From positions 1 to 64,000 of the forward strand of contig JAGTXX020000009.1 of assembly GCA_019044685.2 (NCBI GenBank): a DNA stretch of 64,000 bases, read 5' to 3'. The notes beneath the pieces were generated by a model. It was not told the origin of the DNA, ran no database searches, and saw only the letters and a program-made list of their open reading frames with translations. Source of the stretch: Nannochloris sp. 'desiccata' (Eukaryota > Chlorophyta > Trebouxiophyceae > Chlorellales > Chlorellaceae). Position 1 is the first letter of the stretch. Each line of letters begins with the position of its first letter. Shown piece by piece: positions 1 through 10,890 of the stretch. The translations under genes were made by a program, and so were the position numbers.

Positions 1-1308
1 TCTAACCCGTGCCTGCAAGCATTAAATAAAAAATAAAAGGAGAAAAATTCAACTCAACATGTTTGCAGATTTGAAAATCAATGGGAAATGACCAGGCAAG
101 ACACTTACTTACCTACGGAGATGGGCAGTCAGCACAAAGCGAACATGCTGAGCACACCGCCTGAAATACACGATAGCGTCTTCAGGGACTGTTCTTCTTC
201 TCTACATGAAAGAAAAAAAAGGGGGGAAAGTTCATCGCTAGCGGGACCTAAATGAAAGAAAATGACAAGGAGCAGCTGCTGTAGAACCAGTACTCACCAA
301 GGTATCACAGTAGTTTTGTATCATGTTAGGATCTGACCAGCAGCGGTGAATTCCTTCTAGAGCTGCGCTGCTCCAGGTAGTGAAAGCTTGTGCATCTTGT
401 GTTGCGTGCCGCCTCGGGCACAGCAACAAATGTTCTTCCCTGGGTTGTAGGCTATGGTAATAGCGCACACCTGCTGCAGCATGATCACCTAAATTCTCAC
501 TATTCAAAATGGTGCACATGAATTCAAGCACCCTGGAGAAGGCTGTCTTGACTATTTTTTCAGCATCTTGAACTAATGAGCCACCAGCGTCCATTGGCCC
601 AGCCCAGGCCGAGCACATGTAGACTGGTACGGTGCCACCAGCTTCAGTAGCTACGCTCCCAATCAGTGTATGAGGTCCCATGCGCCTGAAGATACCTTTC
701 CCGCTGTACTCGTTGGCCCCACTGGATTTGCAGTAGGTATAGACATTTGAATCTGGCCGGAGTCTCCTTGCAATCTTGATCTTGGAGTCCAGAACAGGAG
801 AAGCCCTGGAGAAACACAAGAGAAGGTGCAGAGATGTGAGCTACCAAGTATTCAGGTATTCGATTAATTTTTAGACCCACCGTGCACAGAAAGGGCTGTT
901 TTAGTGGACTTACTTTATAATTCTTGGCGGGGCGACGGTCAAATTTCTGAGCTGAAGCAAAGAAGGGAAGACAGCTGAGATGGTATCCATATTGGGGTCA
1001 ACACGAAATCCACCAGCATTTGGTAAATCTTCCAAAACCAGGTGCTTGCCACGGGCAGGTCCACGCAGCATGGGATACAGGTAGCCTCCATCCAACCCCT
1101 GCTCCGTCTCCGCCAACTCCTGAGAAATGCTTTTATAGAGTTTGTAGTTTTGCACCCCAGCTGACGTCCCATTTTGCGCAACCCACTTATCAAGGGCTCT
1201 CTGTTGCAGCTCCTTGAGCGCTGCTACGCGAAGTTCATCTCTATTGGAAGCCATCGACTCTGTAATGAACTGGGAATGGGTCTGGCTTTCATCAGCAGCG
1301 ACATCCAT
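1..1308 (-). CDS. Unknown protein, duplicate copy, N-terminal exons (partial)
   Basis: This is the left copy of the gene described at 5671-10133. Exons on the minus strand are 914-1308, 298-805, 113-201, and then 12 down to base 1, where it leaves the window. Splice borders are GTAAGT or GTGAGT at the donors and pyrimidine-rich sequence plus AG at the acceptors, and the frame continues through all of them. The start is the ATG at 1306-1308, followed by MDVAADES. The protein is identical to the right copy as far as it can be read. Whether this copy is complete cannot be decided from the window. Confidence 0.6.
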
Positions 1309-2065
1309 AGCTGCAGCTCGCTAGAACGGGTATAAAAATATGCTGCCAAATCGCTGATAAAGATTAGAGCGTGCAATATTCAAGCGAAGAGAGTTTCTAC
1401 AATCTCAACCGAAATTCCAACTGAATCAAGAACAAAAGAATCAAGAAGGTTTAGCTGGAGCACACACCCCAATGAACTAGAGCATACACCTGAAGTAATT
1501 CATTTTAAATAATAAATAATAATGCATTAACGAGAGGTCTCGTTCCTCTTCGTTCCAACTGCAGCTGGCTGACTGGGGCCCAGATCTGAACAAGCACATA
1601 CAGCAGGTTAATTGCAAGTTGCCATCTAGCGGACTGTGAAAAAGGCGTCTATGTTAATAGAAAAGAGGGCGCAGCTAATCGAATTGCGTTCGGAAATCGA
1701 AGTGATCAGCAAATTACAGGCATGTGAACAGAGATCAGAGCTTTAATAGCGTATTTTCATGAACAGCGTCTAGCGTAGACTTGGAAATATATCACAAAGT
1801 ACATTATAAAAAGAGCTGGTGGGTTGATCTACTCGCTTCACCAGCTTGGATCAATCTAGTCAAATTTTCAGCATCATGCTGAGCGCCGGCGCTGGAAGAA
1901 ATCTCCAAGCCCTTGGGGCGATGCTATTTCATAGGCTTTGGGCTACGCCCCCCCCCCCCATCCTTCAGCACAACCGCCAAGGTGGCGTGAGCACTGGAAA
2001 ATTACAAAAATACGTATCTTGTATTCTCTGATTGCCCTTCCACATGACTTGCTCCATCCATGAGC
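1309..2065. other. Upstream region of the duplicated gene; no gene seen
   Basis: This is noncoding sequence between the ATG of the left gene copy and the tandem array. Near 1819-1850 an 8-bp stem (AGCTGGTG/CACCAGCT) could form a hairpin. A run of C occurs near 1950, and a dispersed repeat covers about 1903-2015. The same stretch recurs at 10134-10890. Confidence 0.5.
1903..2015. repeat. Dispersed repeat C, copy 1
   Basis: The stretch from CCAAGCCCTTGGGGC to ACAAAAATACG is clearly similar, but diverged, to 5450-5551, and has an exact duplicate at 10728-10840. It abuts the start of the LINE monomer array, while the diverged copy lies just beyond the end of the LINE module. The two therefore bracket the LINE-derived block in direct orientation. 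I cannot assign it to a known family. Confidence 0.6.
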
Positions 2066-4489
2066 GTCTCGACACAATCTCCAAGGTGGGTGACCTGGCT
2101 CAACTGAAAACAGCTGGGAATACCATGCACGCTCTCCTACACATTCAATATAGCTACATGACCGGTAATCACAGCTCCAAGACCGGTCTGAAGACCAGGC
2201 TGGACGGGCAGCTGGTGGCATGCCCCATCACCACAGTGCCCGTCTCAACACAATCTCCAAGGTGGGTGACCTGGCTCAACTGAAAACAGCTGGGAATACC
2301 ATGCACGCTCTCCTACACATTCACTATAGCTACATGACCGGTAATCACAGCTCCATGACCGGTCTGAAGACCAGGCTGGAGGGGCAGCTGGTGGCATGCC
2401 CCATCACCACAGTGAGCGTCTCGACACAATCTCCAAGGTGGGTGACCTGGCTCAACTGAAAACAGCTGGGAATACCATGCACGCTCTCCTACACATTCAC
2501 TATAGCTACATGACCGGTAATCACAGCTCCATGACCGGTCTGAAGACCAGGCTGGAGGGGCAGCTGGTGGCATGCCCCATCACCACAGTGCCCGTCTCAA
2601 CACAATCTCCAAGGTGGGTGACCTGGCTCGAACTAAACCAGCTGGGAATACCATGCACGCTCTCCTACACATTCACTATAGCTACATGACCGGTAATCAC
2701 AGCTCCATGACCGGTCTGAAGACCAGGCTGGAGGGGCAGCTGGTGGCATGGCCATCACCACAGTGCCCGTCTCAACACAATCTCCAAGGTGGGTGACCTG
2801 GCTCAACTGAAAACAGCTGGGAATACCATGCACGCTCTCCTACACATTCACTATAGCTACATGACCGGTAATCACAGCTCCATGACCGGTCTGAAGACCA
2901 GGCTGGAGGGGCAGCTGGTGGCATGCCCCATCACCACAGTGCCCGTCTCGACACAATCTCCAAGGTGGGTGACCTGGCTCGAACTAAACCAGTTGGGAAT
3001 ACCATGCACGCTCTCCTACACATTCAATATAGCTACATGACCGGTAATCACAGCTCCATGACCGGTCTGAAGACCAGGCTGGACGGGCAGCTGGTGGCAT
3101 GCCCCATCACCACAGTGCCCGTCTCAACACAATCTCCAAGGTGGGTGACCTGGCTCAACTGAAAACAGCTGGGAATACCATGCACGCTCTCCTACACATT
3201 CACTATAGCTACATGACCGGTAATCACAGCTCCATGACCGGTCTGAAGACCAGGCTGGAGGGGCAGCTGGTGGCATGCCCCATCACCACAGTGAGCGTCT
3301 CGACACAATCTCCAAGGTGGGTGACCTGGCTCAACTGAAAACAGCTGGGAATACCATGCACGCTCTCCTACACATTCAATATAGCTACATGACCGGTAAT
3401 CACAGCTCCATGACCGGTCTGAAGACCAGGCTGGAGGGGCAGCTGGTGGCATGCCCCATCACCACAGTGCCCGTCTCAACACAATCTCCAAGGTGGGTGA
3501 CCTGGCTCGAACTAAACCAGCTGGGAATACCATGCACGCTCTCCTACACATTCACTATAGCTACATGACCGGTAATCACAGCTCCATGACCGGTCTGAAG
3601 ACCAGGCTGGAGGGGCAGCTGGTGGCATGGCCATCACCACAGTGCCCGTCTCAACACAATCTCCAAGGTGGGTGACCTGGCTCAACTGAAAACAGCTGGG
3701 AATACCATGCACGCTCTCCTACACATTCACTATAGCTACATGACCGGTAATCACAGCTCCATGACCGGTCTGAAGACCAGGCTGGAGGGGCAGCTGGTGG
3801 CATGCCCCATCACCACAGTGAGCGTCTCGACACAATCTCCAAGGTGGGTGACCTGGCTCAACTGAAAACAGCTGGGAATACCATGCACGCTCTCCTACAC
3901 ATTCACTATAGCTACATGACCGGTAATCACAGCTCCATGACCGGTCTGAAGACCAGGCTGGAGGGGCAGCTGGTGGCATGCCCCATCACCACAGTGCCCG
4001 TCTCGACACAATCTCCAAGGTGGGTGACCTGGCTCAACTGAAAACAGCTGGGAATACCATGCACGCTCTCCTACACATTCACTATAGCTACATGACCGGT
4101 AATCACAGCTCCATGACCGGTCTGAAGACCAGGCTGGAGGGGCAGCTGGTGGCATGGCCATCACCACAGTGAGCGTCTCGACACAATCTCCAAGGTGGGT
4201 GACCTGGCTCAACTGAAAACAGCTGGGAATACCATGCACGCTCTCCTACACATCCACTATAGCTACATGACCGGTAATCACGGCTCCATGACCGGTCTGA
4301 AGACCAGGCTGGAGGGGCAGCTGGTGGCATGGCCATCACCACAGTGAGCGTCTCGACACAATCTCCAAGGTGGGTGACCTGGCTCAACTGAAAACAGCTG
4401 GGAATACCATGCACGCTCTCCTACACATCCACTATAGCTACATGACCGGTAATCACGGCTCCATGACCGGTCTGAAGACCAGGCTGGAG
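2066..4489 (+). repeat. LINE promoter-like monomer array, 14 units of about 176 bp
   Basis: Units begin (GTCTCRACACAATC) at 2066, 2242, 2418, 2594, 2769, 2945, 3121, 3297, 3473, 3648, 3824, 4000, 4175 and 4350; the last is cut at 4489. Steps are 175-176 bp, which is not a multiple of three, so the many ORFs crossing the array are not real proteins. Each unit carries two TGACCGGT motifs about 21 bp apart. Variants such as CACTATAG/CAATATAG and CTGGAGGG/CTGGACGG are shuffled among units. The array leads straight into a module shared with the 5' end of the full LINE, and the LINE 5' end retains a stretch resembling one monomer end. Confidence 0.85.
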
Positions 4490-5316
4490 CAGAATTAATA
4501 ACGAGCTGCACCAAACATTGAAGAGAGTGGAAATGGTGCTGGAGCTGTTGAACTATCAATGCACAGAAATGGCATTACAGCTCAGCTGCGCGGGTCTATA
4601 GTCTCACTGACACATAGGAACGACCATTTAGCGCGCTGCACAGCAGCAGCAGCTGCATTTACCTGGTGATCAAGCCAGGAATTGCTGCAGCATGAGGCAA
4701 GTTGAAGCCGTGAGCAGGAAGTGCTGCCTTGCCGCCGCAGCTGTGTCACCCACATATCACGGCAGTAACTCCAAAGAGGGTCTCGACCGGTTTTGAATCC
4801 AAAGAGAACCAAAGACTGGGATTTGATCTGCGCACAGGGAAATCAAAAAGCTGGTGGGTCAGAACATTAATACCGGGAGAGAGCGCTGAATTATCGGTCA
4901 TGAAAGTATGTAGAACATAAAGAAGGCAAGCTAGGGGGCCTAGAGAGCCTTTCTGCAGCTAACGATTTGTGCTGGATGGGCAGAAATCCCAGCTGAAAAG
5001 CGAGGACCGGTTCTTTCGCGGTCAACAGACTTACTTGATGTATGTACATTCCAGAAAATGGGCCCTCGACCGGTTTAGATTCCTGGATACCGGTATTTTT
5101 TGGCATTACCCGAATTGGGAGGATTTCAATTGAACTTTACAAAGCCAGCTGCAGCCTGGGAGGCCCTGCTAGGGGCTTGAACTATAGCTCTACATAATAG
5201 GTATCTAAAGGAAATTAAATATGGCAAAAAGAGCAAGGATTTGTCCACTAAAAAGCCGATCTGGCTCCAGACTGGGCAAAATGCGCGCCAGCGGATGCGG
5301 CTCCAAGACCTTATAG
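4490..5316 (+). mobile_element. LINE 5' module, 3'-truncated copy
   Basis: This 827-bp stretch is homologous to 14380-15213, the 5' untranslated region of the full LINE. It ends with an intact 31-codon ORF (5221-5316, MAKRARICPL..) whose TAG stop is the last homologous base. The first seven codons of LINE ORF1 overlap this small ORF, but ORF1 then stops within a few codons here. Several GACCGG motifs are spread through it. Beyond 5316 the sequence is unrelated to the LINE. A LINE cut at its 3' side is unexpected, because target-primed insertion normally truncates the 5' side. Confidence 0.75.
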
Positions 5317-5670
5317 AGGGAGATTAGAGCTGGTAACAAAAGTGCAAGCACAATTTAATGTTCAAGAATCTAACTTGGTAGTGTTCTTAAGGATGCGACC
5401 CCTTTAAGGATTGAATTGGAAAGACAGCTCACCGCTTGCCAGCAGTCACCTTTAAGCCCAAGGGGCGTTGCTATATCATAAGCTTTGGGCTATGTTGCCC
5501 TCTTGAACATAACCCAAGGTTTCGTGAGCGCTAGAAAATACAAAAAATACCACCAAATAAACAAATCCATGAAAAAAAAAAACAATTCTACTTTTTTATT
5601 TACCGCCCCGCTCTGCTTACAAAAGAAAAGAACAAGGGAGAAAAAGTAGCTTTAGAATAACGTAGATAGA
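5317..5670. other. Gap between LINE fragment and unknown gene
   Basis: Apart from the diverged repeat C copy at 5450-5551 there is no gene. A run of A follows near 5573-5581. The final 100 bp are the likely 3' untranslated region of the minus-strand gene that ends at 5671. Confidence 0.4.
5450..5551. repeat. Dispersed repeat C, diverged copy
   Basis: This shares blocks with 1903-2015, including AAGCCC..GGGGCG.TGCTAT.TCATA.GCTTTGGGCTA and the end GTGAGCGCTAGAAAATACAAAAAATAC. It lies between the truncated LINE module and the 3' end of the unknown gene. Confidence 0.55.
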
Positions 5671-8600
5671 CTAAATATCTTCATCCTCATCATAGCTGCA
5701 ACCTCTGTAAACATCTTCTTGAGGTGCATAATTAGCGTAATAATCATTTTCAAGAATTTTTAGCCCATCACCGCCACCATCTGGCCCGGGATCGGTATCA
5801 ACATGTTCATCCCAATGGTGATTAAACCTTTCTAGGGATTTACTCAAAGTAATAGAAGCCCATAACAAACCTAGCAAGCGTTCGTGCCTGTCATTCCCAC
5901 GAGCTTCCTCTAGTACCAAAAATTTTGCAAGTTGCCTGCGGCGGAAAAAATAAGTAAAAGTCAACAGCTACTACTTTCTTCCACAAAGACCTTTAGAAGC
6001 AGCACTTACTCAGGGGTATCCATCAGACCAGCCTCAAGATGTCGATACTGTTTATAGGTTTCATCCCAACGACTCAGCACTTCAAAGTGAAGAGCGTGTG
6101 ATTCAGCTACACCGACAAGCTTGGCGACTTGTAGCTTGCGAGTTTTCCAAAGACCCAAAGGCATCAACAGACCTGCTACAGCGTAGGAATTCGAGTTTGG
6201 AATGCTCAGCGCCGACACAGCCCTGAAAATCTCTAATGTACAAGCCTCAGCAGAAGGAACATGTATCCTTTGCATATGGGCAAGTAGGTAATCAAAGTAA
6301 GGCAGCAAAACATCTAAATCAGGAGCAGGAGTACGAGAACGTATAGTTTTTCTATCTACGCGGCCAGCAGGGCCAACTGGAGGTGGATCAGGCACCTCTT
6401 CTTCTATTACTGGCTCTGCCTCCTCCTCCTCTTCAGCAGCAGCTGCTGCTGCTGCTACACTATAATCTGGAACTTCTGGAGTGGTGTCTGGCACAGCATC
6501 ACGCAAGGAACGGTGCATGGCGAGTACTCGCTGTACGATCAATTCAACATAGTCTTCCAAGCTCATAGTCTGCTCTGTACGTTGTCTTTGTCTAGGTCTC
6601 CTGTACCAATCAAAGCTTCCTTCTTGGCCTTGAGCCTTCGCTTCATCCTCTAACCACCCCCAGGTAGCAGCAGTGAAGAATGCTTCCTCACGTGACGGCG
6701 GTGGTGGTGGTGATGGGGCTCCTGGTGGTGGTGGGGAAGACGGATCAAGACGGGCACCACCAACTAAATACAAAGGTGGTCTGCCTCTCTCCTCTATACG
6801 AAGGCTTCGCAGATAACCAGAGCTTACGTTTGAATAATTGGATGTTGTATCACGGAGCAGTTCAATCTTGCCTTTAGTTGCCAACGTGCTGACCCTTGCA
6901 ACAGCCAAGGTATTCACCATTATTAGCAGGCTACGAATGATTCCAGGATGGTCGCTGTACTGTAGACTCCCAAAAATCATGGGTACAGCAAAATCCAGCA
7001 ACGAACGACACAGGGTGAGCCCACGAAAAGGCTCCACTGGCCTGGGTATACTAGAGGAAGGTGCAAAAGCAAGTTTTGTGTTGAAAGTAGAGATGCTGGT
7101 CATAGCTCCATGCAAATCAACGACCCCACCTTGGACACTGCTAATTTTCACCATATCTAGTCCAGAAAGAAGAGAAGGGATGTAGCTCATGAAGTTGGTT
7201 TCACAAGCACGACGAGCAGCAACACTTAGATACTTGATGGCCAGCTGCCACAATAAAAAATTGAGGAAGAAAACTACAAGTGAGCTCTTGAAAAACTAGA
7301 TAACCTCTAAAAATACAACATGAAACGAATCGTACCTCAGTGAGATCATGCCCATGAACCCAGCTGCTCACAGACAGATTCAAATTGCCTAGAAAGCCAG
7401 CTGCTAAAGCTGCCCATAATGGATGCACACTGCCTGAGCTATTCACCTCCTCCTCCAGCATAGAAAACAAATAATGCTTGACCTCTTCAGCCATCCTGGT
7501 CCAAATAAATGCAATAGCTGCTGTAGGACTGCAAAATAAAAAGTAATAAACCCTAAGAAACACACACTAAAACTACACTCTAAGCCCACACCACCACCAC
7601 CACCAACCCCACCACCAGCAGCAGCTAAAAAAACCTGAAACTAAAAATAACTGAAAGAAAATTAAAACACTCATACCTGACTTTAGTGAATTCGGAAGGT
7701 TCCAACAGCAGCAATCGAGCATACGTTTCCTTGACGAGCTCCATTAAGCGATCAACAAGTGTAGTCTCAAGCTCACTCGACTCGGTTGGACTCAGCTCAA
7801 CAGTCACCTCCACACGAAGAGAAGGAGCATTGGAGTCTACCCCACAGACTTGAGCTACTCTTCTCACCATTCCAGAGAGCACCACATCAGCTCCAGCTGT
7901 CTTTTCTAAGGTAGTAGAAGCCAAGGCATTGGTAAATTCAGTCAAATCCTTGAATACACATGAACCCAGCAGCTCACCACCACTACCAAGCTCTCTTCTC
8001 CTCCCACCTTCGTAAACACTCAAACCAATGGGGTTGTTGCCAATAGGAGGTACTAAAGAACGCAAGGTACCAACATAGCGATTGTTTCTACCTGGAGCTG
8101 CCGCTCTAGAAGCAGATCTCGTTCTTGCAACAGCAGGTGGGCCATTAAAAGCCACTTGAGCAGCAGCCTCAAGTGCCTCAGCACCTGCTGCTGGATCCAC
8201 AGCAGTCACAGCTGCCAACACCTCATCTGCCAAGGTAGATAAGCCACCACCAATGTCAAATTCACCATCTAAACTGCCATCTTCAGGTAATTTAATGTTA
8301 CGAGCAGTTAATCCACCAGCACCACCAGTATTGGAACGCATCATGCCCCAATTTTGATGATGAGCAACTCCAATGTCGGTCTCACAAAGCACCTCTACTC
8401 CATTCACTACACGACAATCGTAGAAGCGAGGAAAGGACTGATCACAAGAGCTGTAATGCAACCTATAGGTACTAGGCTTAGTAAGCAGATCGGCTTGATC
8501 AGGAGGGAGATCTACTGCATCAGGGGTGTTTTCATTCATGATAGGAGGGCAAGGCAAGGCTTTCCACCCAGTCTCATCAGCTGCCCTTGGGGACACTATG

Positions 8601-10133
8601 GAGAATTCTACAGCCAGAGACAGCAGCACCGTAGTTTCAGCCTCAGCTTCTCTAATCCAAGCAGCAGCCTGCGGGCGACGTAAGCTGCTGGTGCTGGTGC
8701 CACTAGAAAAAAACAAAGAGTCCAGCAGGCGGCGGGACTCCAACAACACTCTTTGCAAGCAAGATACTCTATCACCTAGAACTGTCTGCTGGCGATCAGC
8801 AGGAATAAAGAATCCACCATGCAGGTCTAACCCGTGCCTGCAAGCATTAAATAAAAAATAAAAGGAGAAAAATTCAACTCAACATGTTTGCAGATTTGAA
8901 AATCAATGGGAAATGACCAGGCAAGACACTTACTTACCTACGGAGATGGGCAGTCAGCACAAAGCGAACATGCTGAGCACACCGCCTGAAATACACGATA
9001 GCGTCTTCAGGGACTGTTCTTCTTCTCTACATGAAAGAAAAAAAAGGGGGGAAAGTTCATCGCTAGCGGGACCTAAATGAAAGAAAATGACAAGGAGCAG
9101 CTGCTGTAGAACCAGTACTCACCAAGGTATCACAGTAGTTTTGTATCATGTTAGGATCTGACCAGCAGCGGTGAATTCCTTCTAGAGCTGCGCTGCTCCA
9201 GGTAGTGAAAGCTTGTGCATCTTGTGTTGCGTGCCGCCTCGGGCACAGCAACAAATGTTCTTCCCTGGGTTGTAGGCTATGGTAATAGCGCACACCTGCT
9301 GCAGCATGATCACCTAAATTCTCACTATTCAAAATGGTGCACATGAATTCAAGCACCCTGGAGAAGGCTGTCTTGACTATTTTTTCAGCATCTTGAACTA
9401 ATGAGCCACCAGCGTCCATTGGCCCAGCCCAGGCCGAGCACATGTAGACTGGTACGGTGCCACCAGCTTCAGTAGCTACGCTCCCAATCAGTGTATGAGG
9501 TCCCATGCGCCTGAAGATACCTTTCCCGCTGTACTCGTTGGCCCCACTGGATTTGCAGTAGGTATAGACATTTGAATCTGGCCGGAGTCTCCTTGCAATC
9601 TTGATCTTGGAGTCCAGAACAGGAGAAGCCCTGGAGAAACACAAGAGAAGGTGCAGAGATGTGAGCTACCAAGTATTCAGGTATTCGATTAATTTTTAGA
9701 CCCACCGTGCACAGAAAGGGCTGTTTTAGTGGACTTACTTTATAATTCTTGGCGGGGCGACGGTCAAATTTCTGAGCTGAAGCAAAGAAGGGAAGACAGC
9801 TGAGATGGTATCCATATTGGGGTCAACACGAAATCCACCAGCATTTGGTAAATCTTCCAAAACCAGGTGCTTGCCACGGGCAGGTCCACGCAGCATGGGA
9901 TACAGGTAGCCTCCATCCAACCCCTGCTCCGTCTCCGCCAACTCCTGAGAAATGCTTTTATAGAGTTTGTAGTTTTGCACCCCAGCTGACGTCCCATTTT
10001 GCGCAACCCACTTATCAAGGGCTCTCTGTTGCAGCTCCTTGAGCGCTGCTACGCGAAGTTCATCTCTATTGGAAGCCATCGACTCTGTAATGAACTGGGA
10101 ATGGGTCTGGCTTTCATCAGCAGCGACATCCAT
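5671..10133 (-). CDS. Unknown protein of about 1281 aa, seven exons
   Basis: Minus-strand exons are 9739-10133, 9123-9630, 8938-9026, 7677-8837, 7336-7528, 6010-7244 and 5671-5935. The total is 3846 nt, an exact multiple of three, and the frame is open across all six introns. Donors include GTAAGT, GTGAGT, GTATGA and GTACGA; acceptors end in CAG or TAG. I recognise no domain. Visible features are a mostly globular N-terminal half, a run of proline-rich and then Ala/Glu-rich low complexity in exon 6 (around 6360-6760), and an acidic C-terminus ending DEDEDI. There is no signal peptide or clear membrane segment. The 5' three exons and the start of exon 4 are duplicated at 1-1308. Six introns is more than any other gene here. 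Function unknown. Confidence 0.7.
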
Positions 10134-10890
10134 AGCTGCAGCTCGCTAGAACGGGTATAAAAATATGCTGCCAAATCGCTGATAAAGATTAGAGCGTGCA
10201 ATATTCAAGCGAAGAGAGTTTCTACAATCTCAACCGAAATTCCAACTGAATCAAGAACAAAAGAATCAAGAAGGTTTAGCTGGAGCACACACCCCAATGA
10301 ACTAGAGCATACACCTGAAGTAATTCATTTTAAATAATAAATAATAATGCATTAACGAGAGGTCTCGTTCCTCTTCGTTCCAACTGCAGCTGGCTGACTG
10401 GGGCCCAGATCTGAACAAGCACATACAGCAGGTTAATTGCAAGTTGCCATCTAGCGGACTGTGAAAAAGGCGTCTATGTTAATAGAAAAGAGGGCGCAGC
10501 TAATCGAATTGCGTTCGGAAATCGAAGTGATCAGCAAATTACAGGCATGTGAACAGAGATCAGAGCTTTAATAGCGTATTTTCATGAACAGCGTCTAGCG
10601 TAGACTTGGAAATATATCACAAAGTACATTATAAAAAGAGCTGGTGGGTTGATCTACTCGCTTCACCAGCTTGGATCAATCTAGTCAAATTTTCAGCATC
10701 ATGCTGAGCGCCGGCGCTGGAAGAAATCTCCAAGCCCTTGGGGCGATGCTATTTCATAGGCTTTGGGCTACGCCCCCCCCCCCCATCCTTCAGCACAACC
10801 GCCAAGGTGGCGTGAGCACTGGAAAATTACAAAAATACGTATCTTGTATTCTCTGATTGCCCTTCCACATGACTTGCTCCATCCATGAGC
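10134..10890. other. Upstream region of the unknown gene; no gene seen
   Basis: This is the duplicate of 1309-2065. It holds no open frame with coding character; repeat C lies at 10728-10840. Confidence 0.5.
10728..10840. repeat. Dispersed repeat C, right duplicate
   Basis: This is the counterpart of 1903-2015 inside the right segmental duplicate, immediately upstream of the 13-unit monomer array. Confidence 0.6.

Larger units (their letters stand above)
1..5316. repeat. Segmental duplication, left copy
   Basis: This segment matches 8826-13966 essentially base for base wherever I compared them; the predicted exon products are identical. It holds the 5' half of a gene of unknown function, its upstream region, a 176-bp tandem array and a LINE 5' module. 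The copies differ mainly in the tandem array (14 units here, 13 on the right). Homology ends at base 5316, directly after a TAG. The left end coincides with the window edge, so the duplicated unit may extend further and could include the whole gene. A collapsed or haplotype-split assembly could give the same picture. Confidence 0.93.

Noticed and set aside
2066..4489. CRISPR array
   Set aside because: The whole 176-bp unit is conserved with no short repeat and unique spacer structure, and the genome is eukaryotic.
2032..4559. Dozens of ORFs on both strands across the tandem array (and 10768-13209) with repeating protein motifs
   Set aside because: The unit is about 176 bp, not a multiple of three, and frames shift between units. 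The repeated peptides are a by-product of repeated noncoding DNA.
5671..10133. Endogenous viral capsid gene
   Set aside because: I considered it because of size and lack of known domains, but six well-formed introns and no recognisable viral motif give no positive support.
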